Shown: one piece after another, positions 17,578 to 26,403 of the stretch
How the letters are laid out: every line of letters begins with the position of its first letter
How positions within the stretch are numbered: position 1 is the stretch's first letter
DNA from: an uncultured Clostridia bacterium
Lineage (GTDB): Bacteria > Bacillota > Clostridia > Oscillospirales > Acutalibacteraceae
Direction of reading: 5' to 3'
DNA length: 46,318 nt
Assembly (NCBI GenBank): GCA_946405475.1
Contig: CAMJHI010000001.1
Span: 1 to 46,318 of the forward strand
Made by a program: the position numbers and the translations under genes
Notes under the pieces: model-generated
What the model was told of the DNA's origin: nothing
Seen by the model: the letters and a program-made list of their open reading frames with translations, nothing else
The model's database searches: none

Positions 17578-20500
17578 TTATTTTCTCTCGCCCGCTTTTT
17601 TGTAGCGATCCAGATGGAAATCAAAATCGATGCGGTTGAGCTTGAACTCTTTTTGGAAGCGGAACTCGCCCAGCGAACGCTCAAAACGGTTGAGGTGCGC
17701 GTAGGCTTCCTCCCGCTCGTCATAGACAAAGTCGAACGGGCGTTTTTCAAGGGAGTCGTACAGCTCGCCTGCCGTCCGGCAATCGACCCGGCCTTTCACG
17801 GCGGTCGCCGCCAGAATGATCACGTCGCGGTCATGCGGCAGCGTGATCTGCGCCGCGCCCTTTGCGGGCAGATAATATCGGAAGAAGCAGGCGGTCGCGC
17901 CGTAAACGTCGCCGCCGGTTTTGTGCAGGTGCGTCATGACCAGCCCGACGGTCTCCTTTTTGATGTAACCCGTTTCGCCCAGCGCGTAAAGATCCCACGC
18001 GCCGACGGCTTCGCGGGCGGACAAGACGTTCAGGGCCATATCGCTGTCACCGACCGTAAAATAAGCGCGCTTGTCGCCGCCGGCCGACGCGGCCAGCAGA
18101 TAAACGCCGTCGGCTTCCGGGTCGATCGCAACGGTCTGCCCGGCGCAGCGCACAGCGTTCACGCCGCTTTTGGCGATTTCAAACGGCACGCCGCCGCAGA
18201 GCAGATGCTCCGGCAGCAGCCGTTCGGACAGGCTGCACCCGTCGAAAATGCCGTCGCTGCGGTCATCATCCGGGCTGGCGACAGCGGTATCAAAGGGCAG
18301 CGCCACCGGCTCATAGACCGGCTGAACGGTCTGCGCCGCAAGTGCCTTGGGCGTAACGGCGAAGGTGCGCACGGCATAGGGCGAGAGGTCGAACGTCAGC
18401 TTGCCGTTTTCAACGACCGCTTCGCCGAGCGGCCGCTCATCGCCCGTCGTTTCTTCAGCCGCCTCGATACCGGCGGCAAAGGAAAGCTGAACGTCCTGAC
18501 ACGCATGGGGCGTTCCGTTGTTGACGCGGATCACGATCCGGTCGCTGTCCTGCGCTTTTTTGACGCAGCGCACCAGAACGGCCTCGTTGCTGACCGACAA
18601 AAGCGACGCCCTTTCGCCCCACGCGCCGGGGTGCGAATCGGTGAGGAACACCGCCATGGGCTGATTGAATTCATTCGCCTGCCGCTGGGTCTGCGCCTCG
18701 CTCCAATCGCCGCCGTGCGGATAAACGGAATAGCCGAAGCGGTTCAGACCGAGGTCGAGCATGTTCATTTTGCTCTCTTCGCGGTATTGGTTGCGGGGCG
18801 TGTGGACGCAGGTCAGGCGCAGGGTCGAATCGTTCGGCTTATCCCAGCCCACGCGGCTGTCGCTGAACACGCTCACGCCGAAGGCTCCGTCCGGCTGCGT
18901 GATATCCGCCCACATCTGCGCCGGCACTTCGTAAAGGCGGCGGGTGCTGTTGCCGCGCTCGATCGCGCCCAGCCCCAGATCGAAGGAGGCCTTCGGGTTC
19001 GCGGCGGCCAGCGGGAAGGCGGCCTTGAGCAGGGTGCGCGGGCTGCGCCACTCCACTTCATTTTGAACGTTGACGCGATTTGCGCCGGCGTCGAGCGACA
19101 CGATCTGCGTGAACGTGCTGCCGCGCGCGGTGCGGACAATTTTCAGAGAAACGCGCGCCTGCCCGTAATCCTCGAGCACAAACTTCGGATGCGCCGCACG
19201 GCAGACCGGGTCGGCCGTGACTTCCTTGTAATTCAGCTCCCACGCCGGCCAGGCCAGGCTGCCGTCGTAGGCGAACAGATCGAGCGTCATCGGCGCGCTG
19301 AGCGCCTCCCGCCCGGTGGCTTTTTCGATGATCGAGCAGATATCGCCCTGCGCGTTGAAGCGAACGATCAGGTTTTCGTTTTCGAGCATCCGCTCGGTGG
19401 CCTTGAGCGCGCCGTTGACGGAACAGGCGGTATCGCTCGGGCGGATATCGTAGACCGCATAGCCGACCGACGGCACGCGGGCGGAAAACAAAACGGTGAG
19501 CCTGCCGCCGTCCCGTCTGACCTGCGCGGGCACCTCGCGGCCCTGTGCGTCGAACACGCGGGCAAACGGCTTTTTCCAGCCGGTCAGCGCCGCGCTGACG
19601 GTTTCCACCCGCTCGGAACCGTTCTGAACGGGGTTGAACACCACGGCGGCCGTGCCCTGCACGAACGAGGTGTCGATCGCCTTCACCACGTGCGAGGCGC
19701 CGGCGCGGTATTCTTCGGCAAAGCGGTTGAGCGCCAGGCAATAATCATTCCAGTTGCGCTTGTAGCATACATTCATAGAGGTGCCGGTGATGTCGTCGTG
19801 GAACTGATGCGCGATGGTGCGCTTCCACGCTTCGTCGAGCGCGGTCTGCGGGTATTCCGCCCCCAGCAGCATGGCGGCGACGTTGACACGCTCGGCCGCG
19901 TCCGCCAGCATTTCACAGCGGCGGTTGAAGCGCTTGCCCTGCGCGCGGGAGGTGTAGCCGCCCACGGCATGATCGGAAAAGACCAGCTCGTTGTTCCACA
20001 CCGGCATTTTGTCAAGCTGCTCCGGCGTGAGCTCTTCGTCCATATCGCGGAAGATCTGATCGGTGGAGGCGCAGACGACGTCCTCCTCGCAATAGGGATT
20101 CTGGCGCTCGTCCATGCAGGCGGTCAGCACCGAATCGGTTTTCGGCGCGCCGCCGCAATCGCCCACACCGTGCAGGATTTCGGAAAACGGCAGATCATAG
20201 CGTTTGAGATTGTCGCGCACCTTTTTGCGCACGACCGGGATCTCGCGCACGGGCTTTTTGAACACCCGGGTGTAATCGCCCGCGTCGAGCTCGGCATAGA
20301 TCCATTTGCCGTCCACCCCGACCCAGCGGCCCAGATCAAAGGGAATGCCGTAGGCCGAGCTCCACATGAGCTTTTGCGTGGTGAACCCGCGCAGGCCGCA
20401 GTGCGCCGCCACGCTGGGCAGCGCCCAGCCGAAGCCGAAGCAGTCAGGCAGATAAATATCAAGGCTTTCCTTGCCGAAGGTCTTGCGGAAATAACCGTTG

Positions 20501-20817
20501 CCGTAGAGGATGTTGCGAAACAGCGCCTCGGGCGAGGGCGCGTTGACGTCGCCGTTTTCGTAGCAGCTGCCGGACACGAACCATCTGCCCTGCGCGACAA
20601 GTTCCTTGAGCGTTTCAAATTCCGCCGGATAGTATTCCTCCATCAGCTCATACCGGTAGCTGCCCTCAAAGCTGAAGCGGTATTCGGGGAACCGCCGGAA
20701 CAGGGCGAAATTATCCTTGAGCGTTTTCGGAATGTGTTCCCGCAGCGTCGTTTCAAAGTCCCAGTTCCAGGACGTATCAAGGTGAGCGGTCGCAACGGTG
20801 TAGATTCTTGCGCGCAT
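17578..20817 (-). CDS. Alpha-mannosidase, GH38 family
   Basis: Hydrolyses alpha-mannosides, retaining. The 1079-residue protein carries the GH38 zinc and catalytic residues: His12 and Asp14 in VATAHLDTSWNWDFE, the nucleophile Asp125 in YLPDCFGFGWALPS, and the second zinc His in HQFHDDITGTSMN (about 365-377). Beta-sandwich domains fill the C-terminal half. There is no signal peptide, so it acts inside the cell on imported manno-oligosaccharides. I chose the ATG at 20817, with GGAGG upstream and the conserved N-terminus starting right after; the open frame runs 24 codons further into the promoter. The divergent neighbour is an AGCS symporter. Exact linkage specificity is unknown. Confidence 0.93.
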   Translation of the reverse strand: MRARIYTVATAHLDTSWNWDFETTLREHIPKTLKDNFALFRRFPEYRFSFEGSYRYELMEEYYPAEFETLKELVAQGRWFVSGSCYENGDVNAPSPEALFRNILYGNGYFRKTFGKESLDIYLPDCFGFGWALPSVAAHCGLRGFTTQKLMWSSAYGIPFDLGRWVGVDGKWIYAELDAGDYTRVFKKPVREIPVVRKKVRDNLKRYDLPFSEILHGVGDCGGAPKTDSVLTACMDERQNPYCEEDVVCASTDQIFRDMDEELTPEQLDKMPVWNNELVFSDHAVGGYTSRAQGKRFNRRCEMLADAAERVNVAAMLLGAEYPQTALDEAWKRTIAHQFHDDITGTSMNVCYKRNWNDYCLALNRFAEEYRAGASHVVKAIDTSFVQGTAAVVFNPVQNGSERVETVSAALTGWKKPFARVFDAQGREVPAQVRRDGGRLTVLFSARVPSVGYAVYDIRPSDTACSVNGALKATERMLENENLIVRFNAQGDICSIIEKATGREALSAPMTLDLFAYDGSLAWPAWELNYKEVTADPVCRAAHPKFVLEDYGQARVSLKIVRTARGSTFTQIVSLDAGANRVNVQNEVEWRSPRTLLKAAFPLAAANPKASFDLGLGAIERGNSTRRLYEVPAQMWADITQPDGAFGVSVFSDSRVGWDKPNDSTLRLTCVHTPRNQYREESKMNMLDLGLNRFGYSVYPHGGDWSEAQTQRQANEFNQPMAVFLTDSHPGAWGERASLLSVSNEAVLVRCVKKAQDSDRIVIRVNNGTPHACQDVQLSFAAGIEAAEETTGDERPLGEAVVENGKLTFDLSPYAVRTFAVTPKALAAQTVQPVYEPVALPFDTAVASPDDDRSDGIFDGCSLSERLLPEHLLCGGVPFEIAKSGVNAVRCAGQTVAIDPEADGVYLLAASAGGDKRAYFTVGDSDMALNVLSAREAVGAWDLYALGETGYIKKETVGLVMTHLHKTGGDVYGATACFFRYYLPAKGAAQITLPHDRDVIILAATAVKGRVDCRTAGELYDSLEKRPFDFVYDEREEAYAHLNRFERSLGEFRFQKEFKLNRIDFDFHLDRYKKAGERK

Positions 20818-20866
20818 AGCAGCTTCCTCCGGTTTGGCATTGGCATAAAGGACTATAATCAAAGTT

Positions 20867-20896
20867 ATTATAATACACTTTTTTGCCAATAGTAAA
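20867..20896 (-). promoter_or_regulatory. Candidate promoter of the GH38 gene
   Basis: Minus-strand TTTACT (20891-20896) and a perfect TATAAT (20867-20872) with an 18-base spacer. Inverted half-sites ATTGGCA (20839-20845) and TGCCAAT (20884-20890) flank the -10 box and may bind a regulator. Confidence 0.55.
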
Positions 20897-20937
20897 GTAC
20901 AATCAGAAAATAATTAAAAAAAGTGGTGATGCGGCTC

Positions 20938-22251
20938 ATGGCGGCCTTCTGTCAGGCGTTGATGTGGAACCCGTTGTTTCTGGGGCTGTTTCTGTTTACG
21001 GGCGCTTTTTTCACGCTGCGCTCGCGCTGTTTCGTGTTCCGCCGCCCGCTGACGGTGCTGCGCGCGACGTTCGGGCAGATGCTTCGCCCAAACAAGGGCG
21101 GCATCTCGCCTTTCCGGGCGCTGAGCTGCTCGCTGGCGGCGTGCCTGGGCACGGGCAACATCGTGGGCGTGGCGAGCGCGCTGCTGCTTGGCGGCGCGGG
21201 CAGCGTGTTCTGGATGGTGCTTTCCGCTCTGCTCGGTATGGCCACCGCCTGTGCGGAAAACACGCTCGGCATCCTCTACCGCAAAAAAGACGAAACCGGC
21301 GCGTGGTCGGGCGGCTCGATGGCCTACATCGAAGCGGCGTTCGGCAGCCGTAAGGTCGCCTCGTTTTTTGCGCTTTGCTGTGTGGCGGTTTCACTGGGCA
21401 TGGGCTGCATGGCGCAGGTCAACGCCGCCGCACAGGCAATCCGGGAACAGCGGCCGGTTTCGCCGCTCGTTTGCGGGCTTGTGTTTGCCGCGCTGGCGGC
21501 GCCGGTCATTTTCGGCGGCGCGAAGCGCATCACCGCGCTGACGGAAAAGCTGATCCCGCCGCTGTGCGTCCTGTTTTTGCTGGCCTGCTGCGCCGTGCTG
21601 GTCAAATGCCGCGCCGAAGTGCTGCCGAGCCTTCGGCTGATCCTGCGGCAGGCGTTTACCCTGCGCAGCGCTGGGGCGGGGCTGACGGGCTTCACCTTGG
21701 CGCAGGCGATCCGCGTCGGCGTGGCGCGGGGCGTGTTTTCCAACGAGGCGGGACTCGGCTCCGCGCCGCTCATCCACGCCGCGGCCGAAGCGGCTTCGCC
21801 GTTTCAGCAGGGGCTCTGGGGCAGCGTCGAGGTGTTTCTCGACACGGTGCTTCTGGGCGCGGTCACAGCGCTGGTGTTTTTATGTTCCGGCGCGGCGCAG
21901 GCAGCCAAAACGCCGACCGAGATGACCGTGCTGGCGTTTTCCGCTGTGTTCGGGCGATTCGGCGGGACGTTCGTCAGCGTGACGCTCGCCGTGTTCGCGT
22001 TCGCCACGCTCGCCGGCTGGGCGTGCTACGGCGAAAAGGGCGCGGTGTATTGCTTCGGCAGGCGGAGCACGCTCCCCTACCGGCTCTCGTTTCTGGCGTG
22101 CGTCGTGCTGGGCGCGTGCGTCAAAGCCGAAGCCGTCTGGGCGCTGGCGGACGTATGCAACGCGCTCATGGCGCTGCCCAACCTGACCGCGCTGCTGTTT
22201 TTGCGGGAAGAGATCACGGAGCAAATGAAAAGGCCCCGTTTGCCAATCTGA
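20938..22251 (+). CDS. Alanine/glycine:cation symporter (AGCS) family transporter
   Basis: A 437-residue membrane protein with about ten hydrophobic spans. Family signatures: FRALSCSLAACLGTGNIVGV (the AGCS substrate/sodium site), GMATACAENTLGILYR and FSNEAGLGSAPLIHAAAE. Members import alanine, glycine or glutamine with sodium. GTG and ATG codons at 20923-20931 are in frame, but GGTGAT (20925-20930), a clear anti-SD match, lies seven bases before the ATG at 20938, so I take that one. It is slightly shorter than most AGCS proteins at the C-terminus. A strong hairpin begins inside the last codons. Confidence 0.93.
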   Translation: MAAFCQALMWNPLFLGLFLFTGAFFTLRSRCFVFRRPLTVLRATFGQMLRPNKGGISPFRALSCSLAACLGTGNIVGVASALLLGGAGSVFWMVLSALLGMATACAENTLGILYRKKDETGAWSGGSMAYIEAAFGSRKVASFFALCCVAVSLGMGCMAQVNAAAQAIREQRPVSPLVCGLVFAALAAPVIFGGAKRITALTEKLIPPLCVLFLLACCAVLVKCRAEVLPSLRLILRQAFTLRSAGAGLTGFTLAQAIRVGVARGVFSNEAGLGSAPLIHAAAEAASPFQQGLWGSVEVFLDTVLLGAVTALVFLCSGAAQAAKTPTEMTVLAFSAVFGRFGGTFVSVTLAVFAFATLAGWACYGEKGAVYCFGRRSTLPYRLSFLACVVLGACVKAEAVWALADVCNALMALPNLTALLFLREEITEQMKRPRLPI

Positions 22252-22262
22252 CAAACGGGGCC
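22232..22262. terminator. Hairpin at the convergent symporter/nhaC end
   Basis: GGCCCCGTTTG (22232-22242) pairs perfectly with CAAACGGGGCC (22252-22262) over a nine-base loop. The left arm lies within the symporter's last codons. Four A precede it, giving four T on the minus strand; on the plus strand there is no T run. It probably acts mainly on minus-strand read-through, or as an mRNA end-protecting hairpin. Confidence 0.65.
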
Positions 22263-22268
22263 GATCAT

Positions 22269-22435
22269 TAGGTAACCACTGATTCAATCGCAGGCACGCA
22301 TCTTGACGGAGTATTTTTCGCCATATTTCACAAAAATACTCGTTAATGCAACCAGCATTGCCTGCGTTTTTTGCTTCATCTGACGAAAAATCTTCTCGCC
22401 AATCTGCATACCCCGATTGAATCAGCGGTTACTTA
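22269..22435. mobile_element. Hairpin MITE-like element, copy 1 (divergent)
   Basis: A 167 bp element with TA at both edges. Its terminal inverted repeats match at 16-17 of 18 positions: GTAACCACTGATTCAATC at the left, and the complement of GATTGAATCAGCGGTTAC at the right. The body is an imperfect palindrome along nearly all its length. Read on the minus strand it aligns with copies 2 and 3 (shared blocks CGCTGATTCAATC and ATTTTTCGTCAGA), but many internal positions differ. It lies 7 bases from the nhaC stop codon. It has no coding frame, so it would depend on a transposase elsewhere. Confidence 0.75.
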
Positions 22436-22442
22436 GGTTTGA

Positions 22443-24164
22443 TTACGCCTTTTGACTCTTGCCGGTGACGGCTTTGATCACGGCCAGAACGCCGACGGTC
22501 ACGACCACCATGACGGGGGTAACGACGTACCAGTGCTGCAGTGCCGGGATGGCAACGAGCAGGTAGCCCACGAAGGAGATGCCCGCGACGGTGAGCGCAT
22601 AGGGCAGCTGGGTGGACACGTGGCTGACATGGTCACACTGCGCACCGGCCGAGGACATGATGGTGGTGTCGGAAATGGGCGAGCAGTGGTCGCCGCACAC
22701 GGCGCCCGCCAGGCAGGCGGACATGCCGATGATGTACAGTTCCGAAGACGGATTGAAGATGCTGGTCACGATCGGGATAAGGATGCCGAAGGTGCCCCAG
22801 GAGGTGCCGGTGGCAAAGGACAGACCGCAGGCCACCAGGAAGATGATGGCGGGCAGGAAGGAGGCAAGGCCGGAAGCGGCGCCTTCCATCAGGCCGGCCA
22901 CGTAATACTTCGCGCCGAGCAGACCGGTCATGTTCTTCAGAGCGGTCGCAAAGGTGAGGATCAGAATGGCGGGAACCATGGCCACAAAGCCCTTGGGGAT
23001 GGCTTCCATCGCTTCCTTCACGCTGACCACGCGGCGCGCAATGAGGAAGATGATGGCGAAGACCAGCGCGATCAGACCGCCCCACGGCAGGCCGACGGTC
23101 GCGTCGGTGTCGGAGAACGCCTGAACAAAGCTGGCGCCGCTGAGGATGCCGCCGTTATAAACAAGCGCGAACACGCACACGCCGATGAGCACGACGATGG
23201 GCAGCAGCAGGTCAATGACCTTGCCCTTCGGGTTGCCTTCTTCAGCGTCCTTGGCCTGATTCGCATCGGCCGCAACGGTGAAGAGATCGCCCTTGAGCGC
23301 GTTGGCTTCAAAGCGCTTCATCGGGCCGTAGTTGACCTTCATGATGCTCATGGCCAGAACAAACGCGAGGGTGAGCAGCGAATAGAAGTTGTAGGGAATG
23401 GCGCGCACGAACAGCGCGATGCCCTGCCCTTCATCCGCGTAGGAGGCCACGGCGGCCGCCCAGGAGGAGATGGGAGCGATCATGCAGATGGGCGCGGCGG
23501 TCGCGTCGATGAGGTAGGCCAGCTTGGCGCGGCTGATCTTGTGCGAATCGGTGACCGGACGCATGACCGAGCCGACGGTGAGGCAGTTGAAATAGTCGTC
23601 AATGAAAATCAGAACGCCCAGCGCAAAGGTGGCCACCTGCGCGCCCACGCGCGTTTTGATGTGCTTTTGCGCCCAGCGGCCGAACGCCGCCGAACCGCCC
23701 GCGCGGTTGACCAGCGCGACAAGAATGCCGAGCTGAACGAGGAACACGAAAATGCCGGCGTTGTCGGCCACCGCGCCGATCAGACCGTCGCTGACGATGT
23801 GATTGACCGTGCCGAGCGCGGAAAAGCCGGAAGCGAACAGGCCGCCCGCCAGGATGCCGATGAACAGCGAGGAATAAACCTCTTTGGTGATCAGCGCAAG
23901 GCCGATGGCGATGAGCGGCGGCACCAGCGCCATGAAGGTGGAATAATAAGCGCCGGACTGCACCGTGCCCTTGCCTTCGCAGTCCTCACAGGGGACGGTT
24001 TCGTACTGGTTGGTTTCTTCGTTGAATTCCGCGATCACGCCGCTGCCTTCGCAGGCGTCGCAGTCGATCTGCTTGCCGTCGCCGTGCATGGTGAAGCCGA
24101 GCACGACCACCAGAACCAGAGCGACCGCAATGGCAACGATCTTACCGATCAGGCTTTTTTTCAT
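22443..24164 (-). CDS. NhaC-family Na+/H+ antiporter with a DnaJ-like cysteine motif
   Basis: A 573-residue membrane protein of the NhaC/ion-transporter superfamily, exchanging sodium (or an organic cation or acid) across the membrane. Typical sequence is seen in VFLVQLGILVALVNRAGGS, LIFIDDYFNCLTVGSVMRP, LIDATAAPICMIAPISSW and GTSWGTFGILIPI. The odd part is after the first span: two CxxCxGxG motifs, CDACEGSGV and CEDCEGKGT (about residues 35-67), like half of a DnaJ zinc-finger domain. By the positive-inside rule this loop faces outside. ATG at 24164 has AAGGAG upstream. It has its own promoter. Substrate unproven; the cysteine loop could bind metal or form disulfides. Confidence 0.9.
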   Translation of the reverse strand: MKKSLIGKIVAIAVALVLVVVLGFTMHGDGKQIDCDACEGSGVIAEFNEETNQYETVPCEDCEGKGTVQSGAYYSTFMALVPPLIAIGLALITKEVYSSLFIGILAGGLFASGFSALGTVNHIVSDGLIGAVADNAGIFVFLVQLGILVALVNRAGGSAAFGRWAQKHIKTRVGAQVATFALGVLIFIDDYFNCLTVGSVMRPVTDSHKISRAKLAYLIDATAAPICMIAPISSWAAAVASYADEGQGIALFVRAIPYNFYSLLTLAFVLAMSIMKVNYGPMKRFEANALKGDLFTVAADANQAKDAEEGNPKGKVIDLLLPIVVLIGVCVFALVYNGGILSGASFVQAFSDTDATVGLPWGGLIALVFAIIFLIARRVVSVKEAMEAIPKGFVAMVPAILILTFATALKNMTGLLGAKYYVAGLMEGAASGLASFLPAIIFLVACGLSFATGTSWGTFGILIPIVTSIFNPSSELYIIGMSACLAGAVCGDHCSPISDTTIMSSAGAQCDHVSHVSTQLPYALTVAGISFVGYLLVAIPALQHWYVVTPVMVVVTVGVLAVIKAVTGKSQKA

Positions 24165-24209
24165 GTGTCTTTCTCCTTTTTGAAAAGATATTCGGTTTTA
24201 ATGCAAAAT

Positions 24210-24238
24210 ATTGTAACGCTATTTTGCGAAAAGAGCAA
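24210..24238 (-). promoter_or_regulatory. Promoter of the nhaC-type gene
   Basis: Minus-strand TTGCTC (24233-24238) and TACAAT (24210-24215) with a 17-base spacer, about 45 bases before the ATG. Confidence 0.75.
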
Positions 24239-24261
24239 GTGCTTTTTAAGAAAAAAGTCGA

Positions 24262-26403
24262 TTACAGCAGAATTTTCGTTTCGCCTGCTCCGATCTCCCG
24301 CACCATGTCGCCGATTTCGACCGTGGCGGTGCAGCCCGCGGGCACGACGAAGGTGTAGCAGATCTTGTCGCCCTCGACCTGCCAGCCGCTTTCGATGCGG
24401 CCATGGCGGCTTTCCAGCGCGGCCTTGGCGTAGGAAAGGCGTTTGTCGGCATAGGGTCGGAAGAGGATGTGCTTGTAGCCGGGGGCAGCCGGGTCGGGGT
24501 TGATGCCCGCCACGCCGCCGAAGAGCCAGTCGCACACCGCGCCGTAGGCGTAATGGTTGAACGAGTTCATGTCCTTGCTCCACATGGTGCCGTCGGGCTT
24601 GATGCCGTCCCAATGCTCCCAGATGGTCGTCGCGCCCTGCGTGATCGGGTAGAGCCAGCCGGGGTATTCGCGGCGCAGCAGGATGGTGTAGGCGGTTTCA
24701 CTGTAGCCGTAACGGCACAGAACGTGGTTGAGGTAAGGCGTGCCGACAAAGCCGGTTTTGAGATGGCCGCATTCGCTCACCAGCCGGTTGAGCTGGGCGG
24801 CGACCTTCGGGCGATCCTCTTCGGGGCAGAGCTCAAACGCGAGGCAGAGCACGCAGCCGGTCTGCGCGTCGACCTTCATCACGCCGTTTTCCATATAGGC
24901 GCGGCAGAACGCCGCCTTGATCTGCGGCAGACGGGCTTCATAATAAGACACGTCCAGCCCGAGCACGTGACCGGCGTTGATGAGAAGCTGGGTCGAATAG
25001 GCAAAGAACGCCGTGGCGAGCACGTCGTTTTTCGTCTTGTCGTCGTCGAGGTTGAGCCAGTCGCCGAAATGCCATTCGCCCTGCCATAGGTCGTCCGTGG
25101 AATGCTGGTCGATGTAATCGACCCATTTTTTCATGCTGCGGAACTGACGCAGCAGCAGCGTCTTGCTGCCGTAAGCCAGATACATCTGCCACGGAATGAT
25201 GGTGGCGCAATCCGCCCACGCGGCCGAGCCGCCGCCGCGATCGGAGAAGGTGTTGGGAATGACGTTGGGCACCTGACCGTTGGCGTACTGATCGTAGATC
25301 AGATCCTCCAGCCATTTGTCAAAGAATTTTTCCACGTCGAAGATCAGCGCGGCCGTGCGGGCAAAGGCCTGCGCGTCGCCCGTCCAGCCCAGGCGCTCGT
25401 CGCGCTGCGGGCAATCGGTGGGCACGTCGAGGAAGTTGCCCTTCTGCCCCCAGACCGTGTTTTTGAAAAGCTGATTGACCATGGGGTCGGAGCACTCGAA
25501 CCAGCCGGTGCGTTTGAGATCGGAATGGACCACCACGGCGGTGAAGTTTTCAAGTCTGACTTCCTCCGGCCAGTTTTCCAGCCGGATGAAGCGGAAGCCG
25601 TAGAAGGTATGCGTCGGCTTGTGGGTATGGGGCTTGCCGTCACAGATGAAGCGCATTTCCTGCTTGGCGGAACGCAGGTTTTCGGTGTAGAAATTGCCGG
25701 CGGCGTCGAGCACCTCGGCGTGCTTGATGCAGCATTCGTCGCCCGGTTTGCCGCAGATATGGAATTCCACATAACCCGTCACTTCCTGACCGAAATCGAT
25801 CACGGTTTCGCCCAGCGGCGTGGTGATGAGCTTTTGCGCGGGGAAGCGCTCGTGGGTGACCACGTCTTCGCCCTGCTGCGGCACCAGATAGTTGGCCGCC
25901 AGCGAAGATTTGACGGCGTGGCGGTCAAACGAGGGCGTAAAGTTCGCGTCGTAGATCTCGCCGTCATAAATGGTACTGAAACGGATCGGGCTTTCGGAAA
26001 CCAGCCACGATTCGTCAGTCCGGACGTACTCGACCGAGCCGTCCGTTTTGGTGATGGCCAGCGAAGCGATCACCGGCAGGGCGCTGGAACCGTTGGCCTG
26101 AAAGCTGTTGAACTTCGTCCAGCCGAGGCCGACGGAGATCTCCAGCACGTTTTTGCCGGGCTTCAATGCGACATCATAATTCTGGAACTGGATGCGGTTG
26201 CTGTAGCTCGTCCAGCCCGGCGCCATGACCCAGCGGCCGACCTCTTCGCCGTTGAGGAACGGCTTGTAGGCGCCGTAGGCCGACACGGACCAGACCGCCG
26301 AACGAACGTCGCTGCACTCGATCTCCTTGCGGTACAGGGCAACGCCGTTTTCCAGCGGTTCGGGGAATTCGATGAAACGCGCGCGGTAAATGTGCTCTTT
26401 CAC
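24262..26403 (-). CDS. Alpha-L-rhamnosidase, GH78 family
   Basis: Releases terminal alpha-L-rhamnose from plant glycans or glycosides, inverting. The 713-residue protein has the N-terminal accessory beta domain (APGWTSYSNRIQFQNYDV; VLEISVGLGW), the linking IDFGQEVTGYVEFH, and the (alpha/alpha)6 barrel with the family hallmark DCPQRDERLGWTGDAQ that holds catalytic acids, followed by ANGQVPNVIPN and SFNHYAYGAVCDWLF. There is no signal peptide, so it acts on imported substrates. Its ATG overlaps the ABC-F stop codon by four bases. GH78 enzymes are often larger; this compact form lacks extra N-terminal modules. Confidence 0.93.
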   Translation of the reverse strand: MKEHIYRARFIEFPEPLENGVALYRKEIECSDVRSAVWSVSAYGAYKPFLNGEEVGRWVMAPGWTSYSNRIQFQNYDVALKPGKNVLEISVGLGWTKFNSFQANGSSALPVIASLAITKTDGSVEYVRTDESWLVSESPIRFSTIYDGEIYDANFTPSFDRHAVKSSLAANYLVPQQGEDVVTHERFPAQKLITTPLGETVIDFGQEVTGYVEFHICGKPGDECCIKHAEVLDAAGNFYTENLRSAKQEMRFICDGKPHTHKPTHTFYGFRFIRLENWPEEVRLENFTAVVVHSDLKRTGWFECSDPMVNQLFKNTVWGQKGNFLDVPTDCPQRDERLGWTGDAQAFARTAALIFDVEKFFDKWLEDLIYDQYANGQVPNVIPNTFSDRGGGSAAWADCATIIPWQMYLAYGSKTLLLRQFRSMKKWVDYIDQHSTDDLWQGEWHFGDWLNLDDDKTKNDVLATAFFAYSTQLLINAGHVLGLDVSYYEARLPQIKAAFCRAYMENGVMKVDAQTGCVLCLAFELCPEEDRPKVAAQLNRLVSECGHLKTGFVGTPYLNHVLCRYGYSETAYTILLRREYPGWLYPITQGATTIWEHWDGIKPDGTMWSKDMNSFNHYAYGAVCDWLFGGVAGINPDPAAPGYKHILFRPYADKRLSYAKAALESRHGRIESGWQVEGDKICYTFVVPAGCTATVEIGDMVREIGAGETKILL

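Noticed and set aside
17614..20892. A 1092-codon open frame opposite the GH38 gene
   Set aside because: The minus-strand frame carries all GH38 motifs; the plus-strand frame resembles no protein family and is an antisense shadow.
22269..22435. Copy 1 as an ordinary terminator or attenuator only
   Set aside because: It is far too long and is matched in length, edges and internal blocks by copies 2 and 3, so a repeat family explains it better.
22452..24503. A long plus-strand frame opposite the NhaC-type gene
   Set aside because: It is antisense, rich in Asp/Gly/His repeats with no domain; the minus strand has a promoter, ribosome site and membrane spans.
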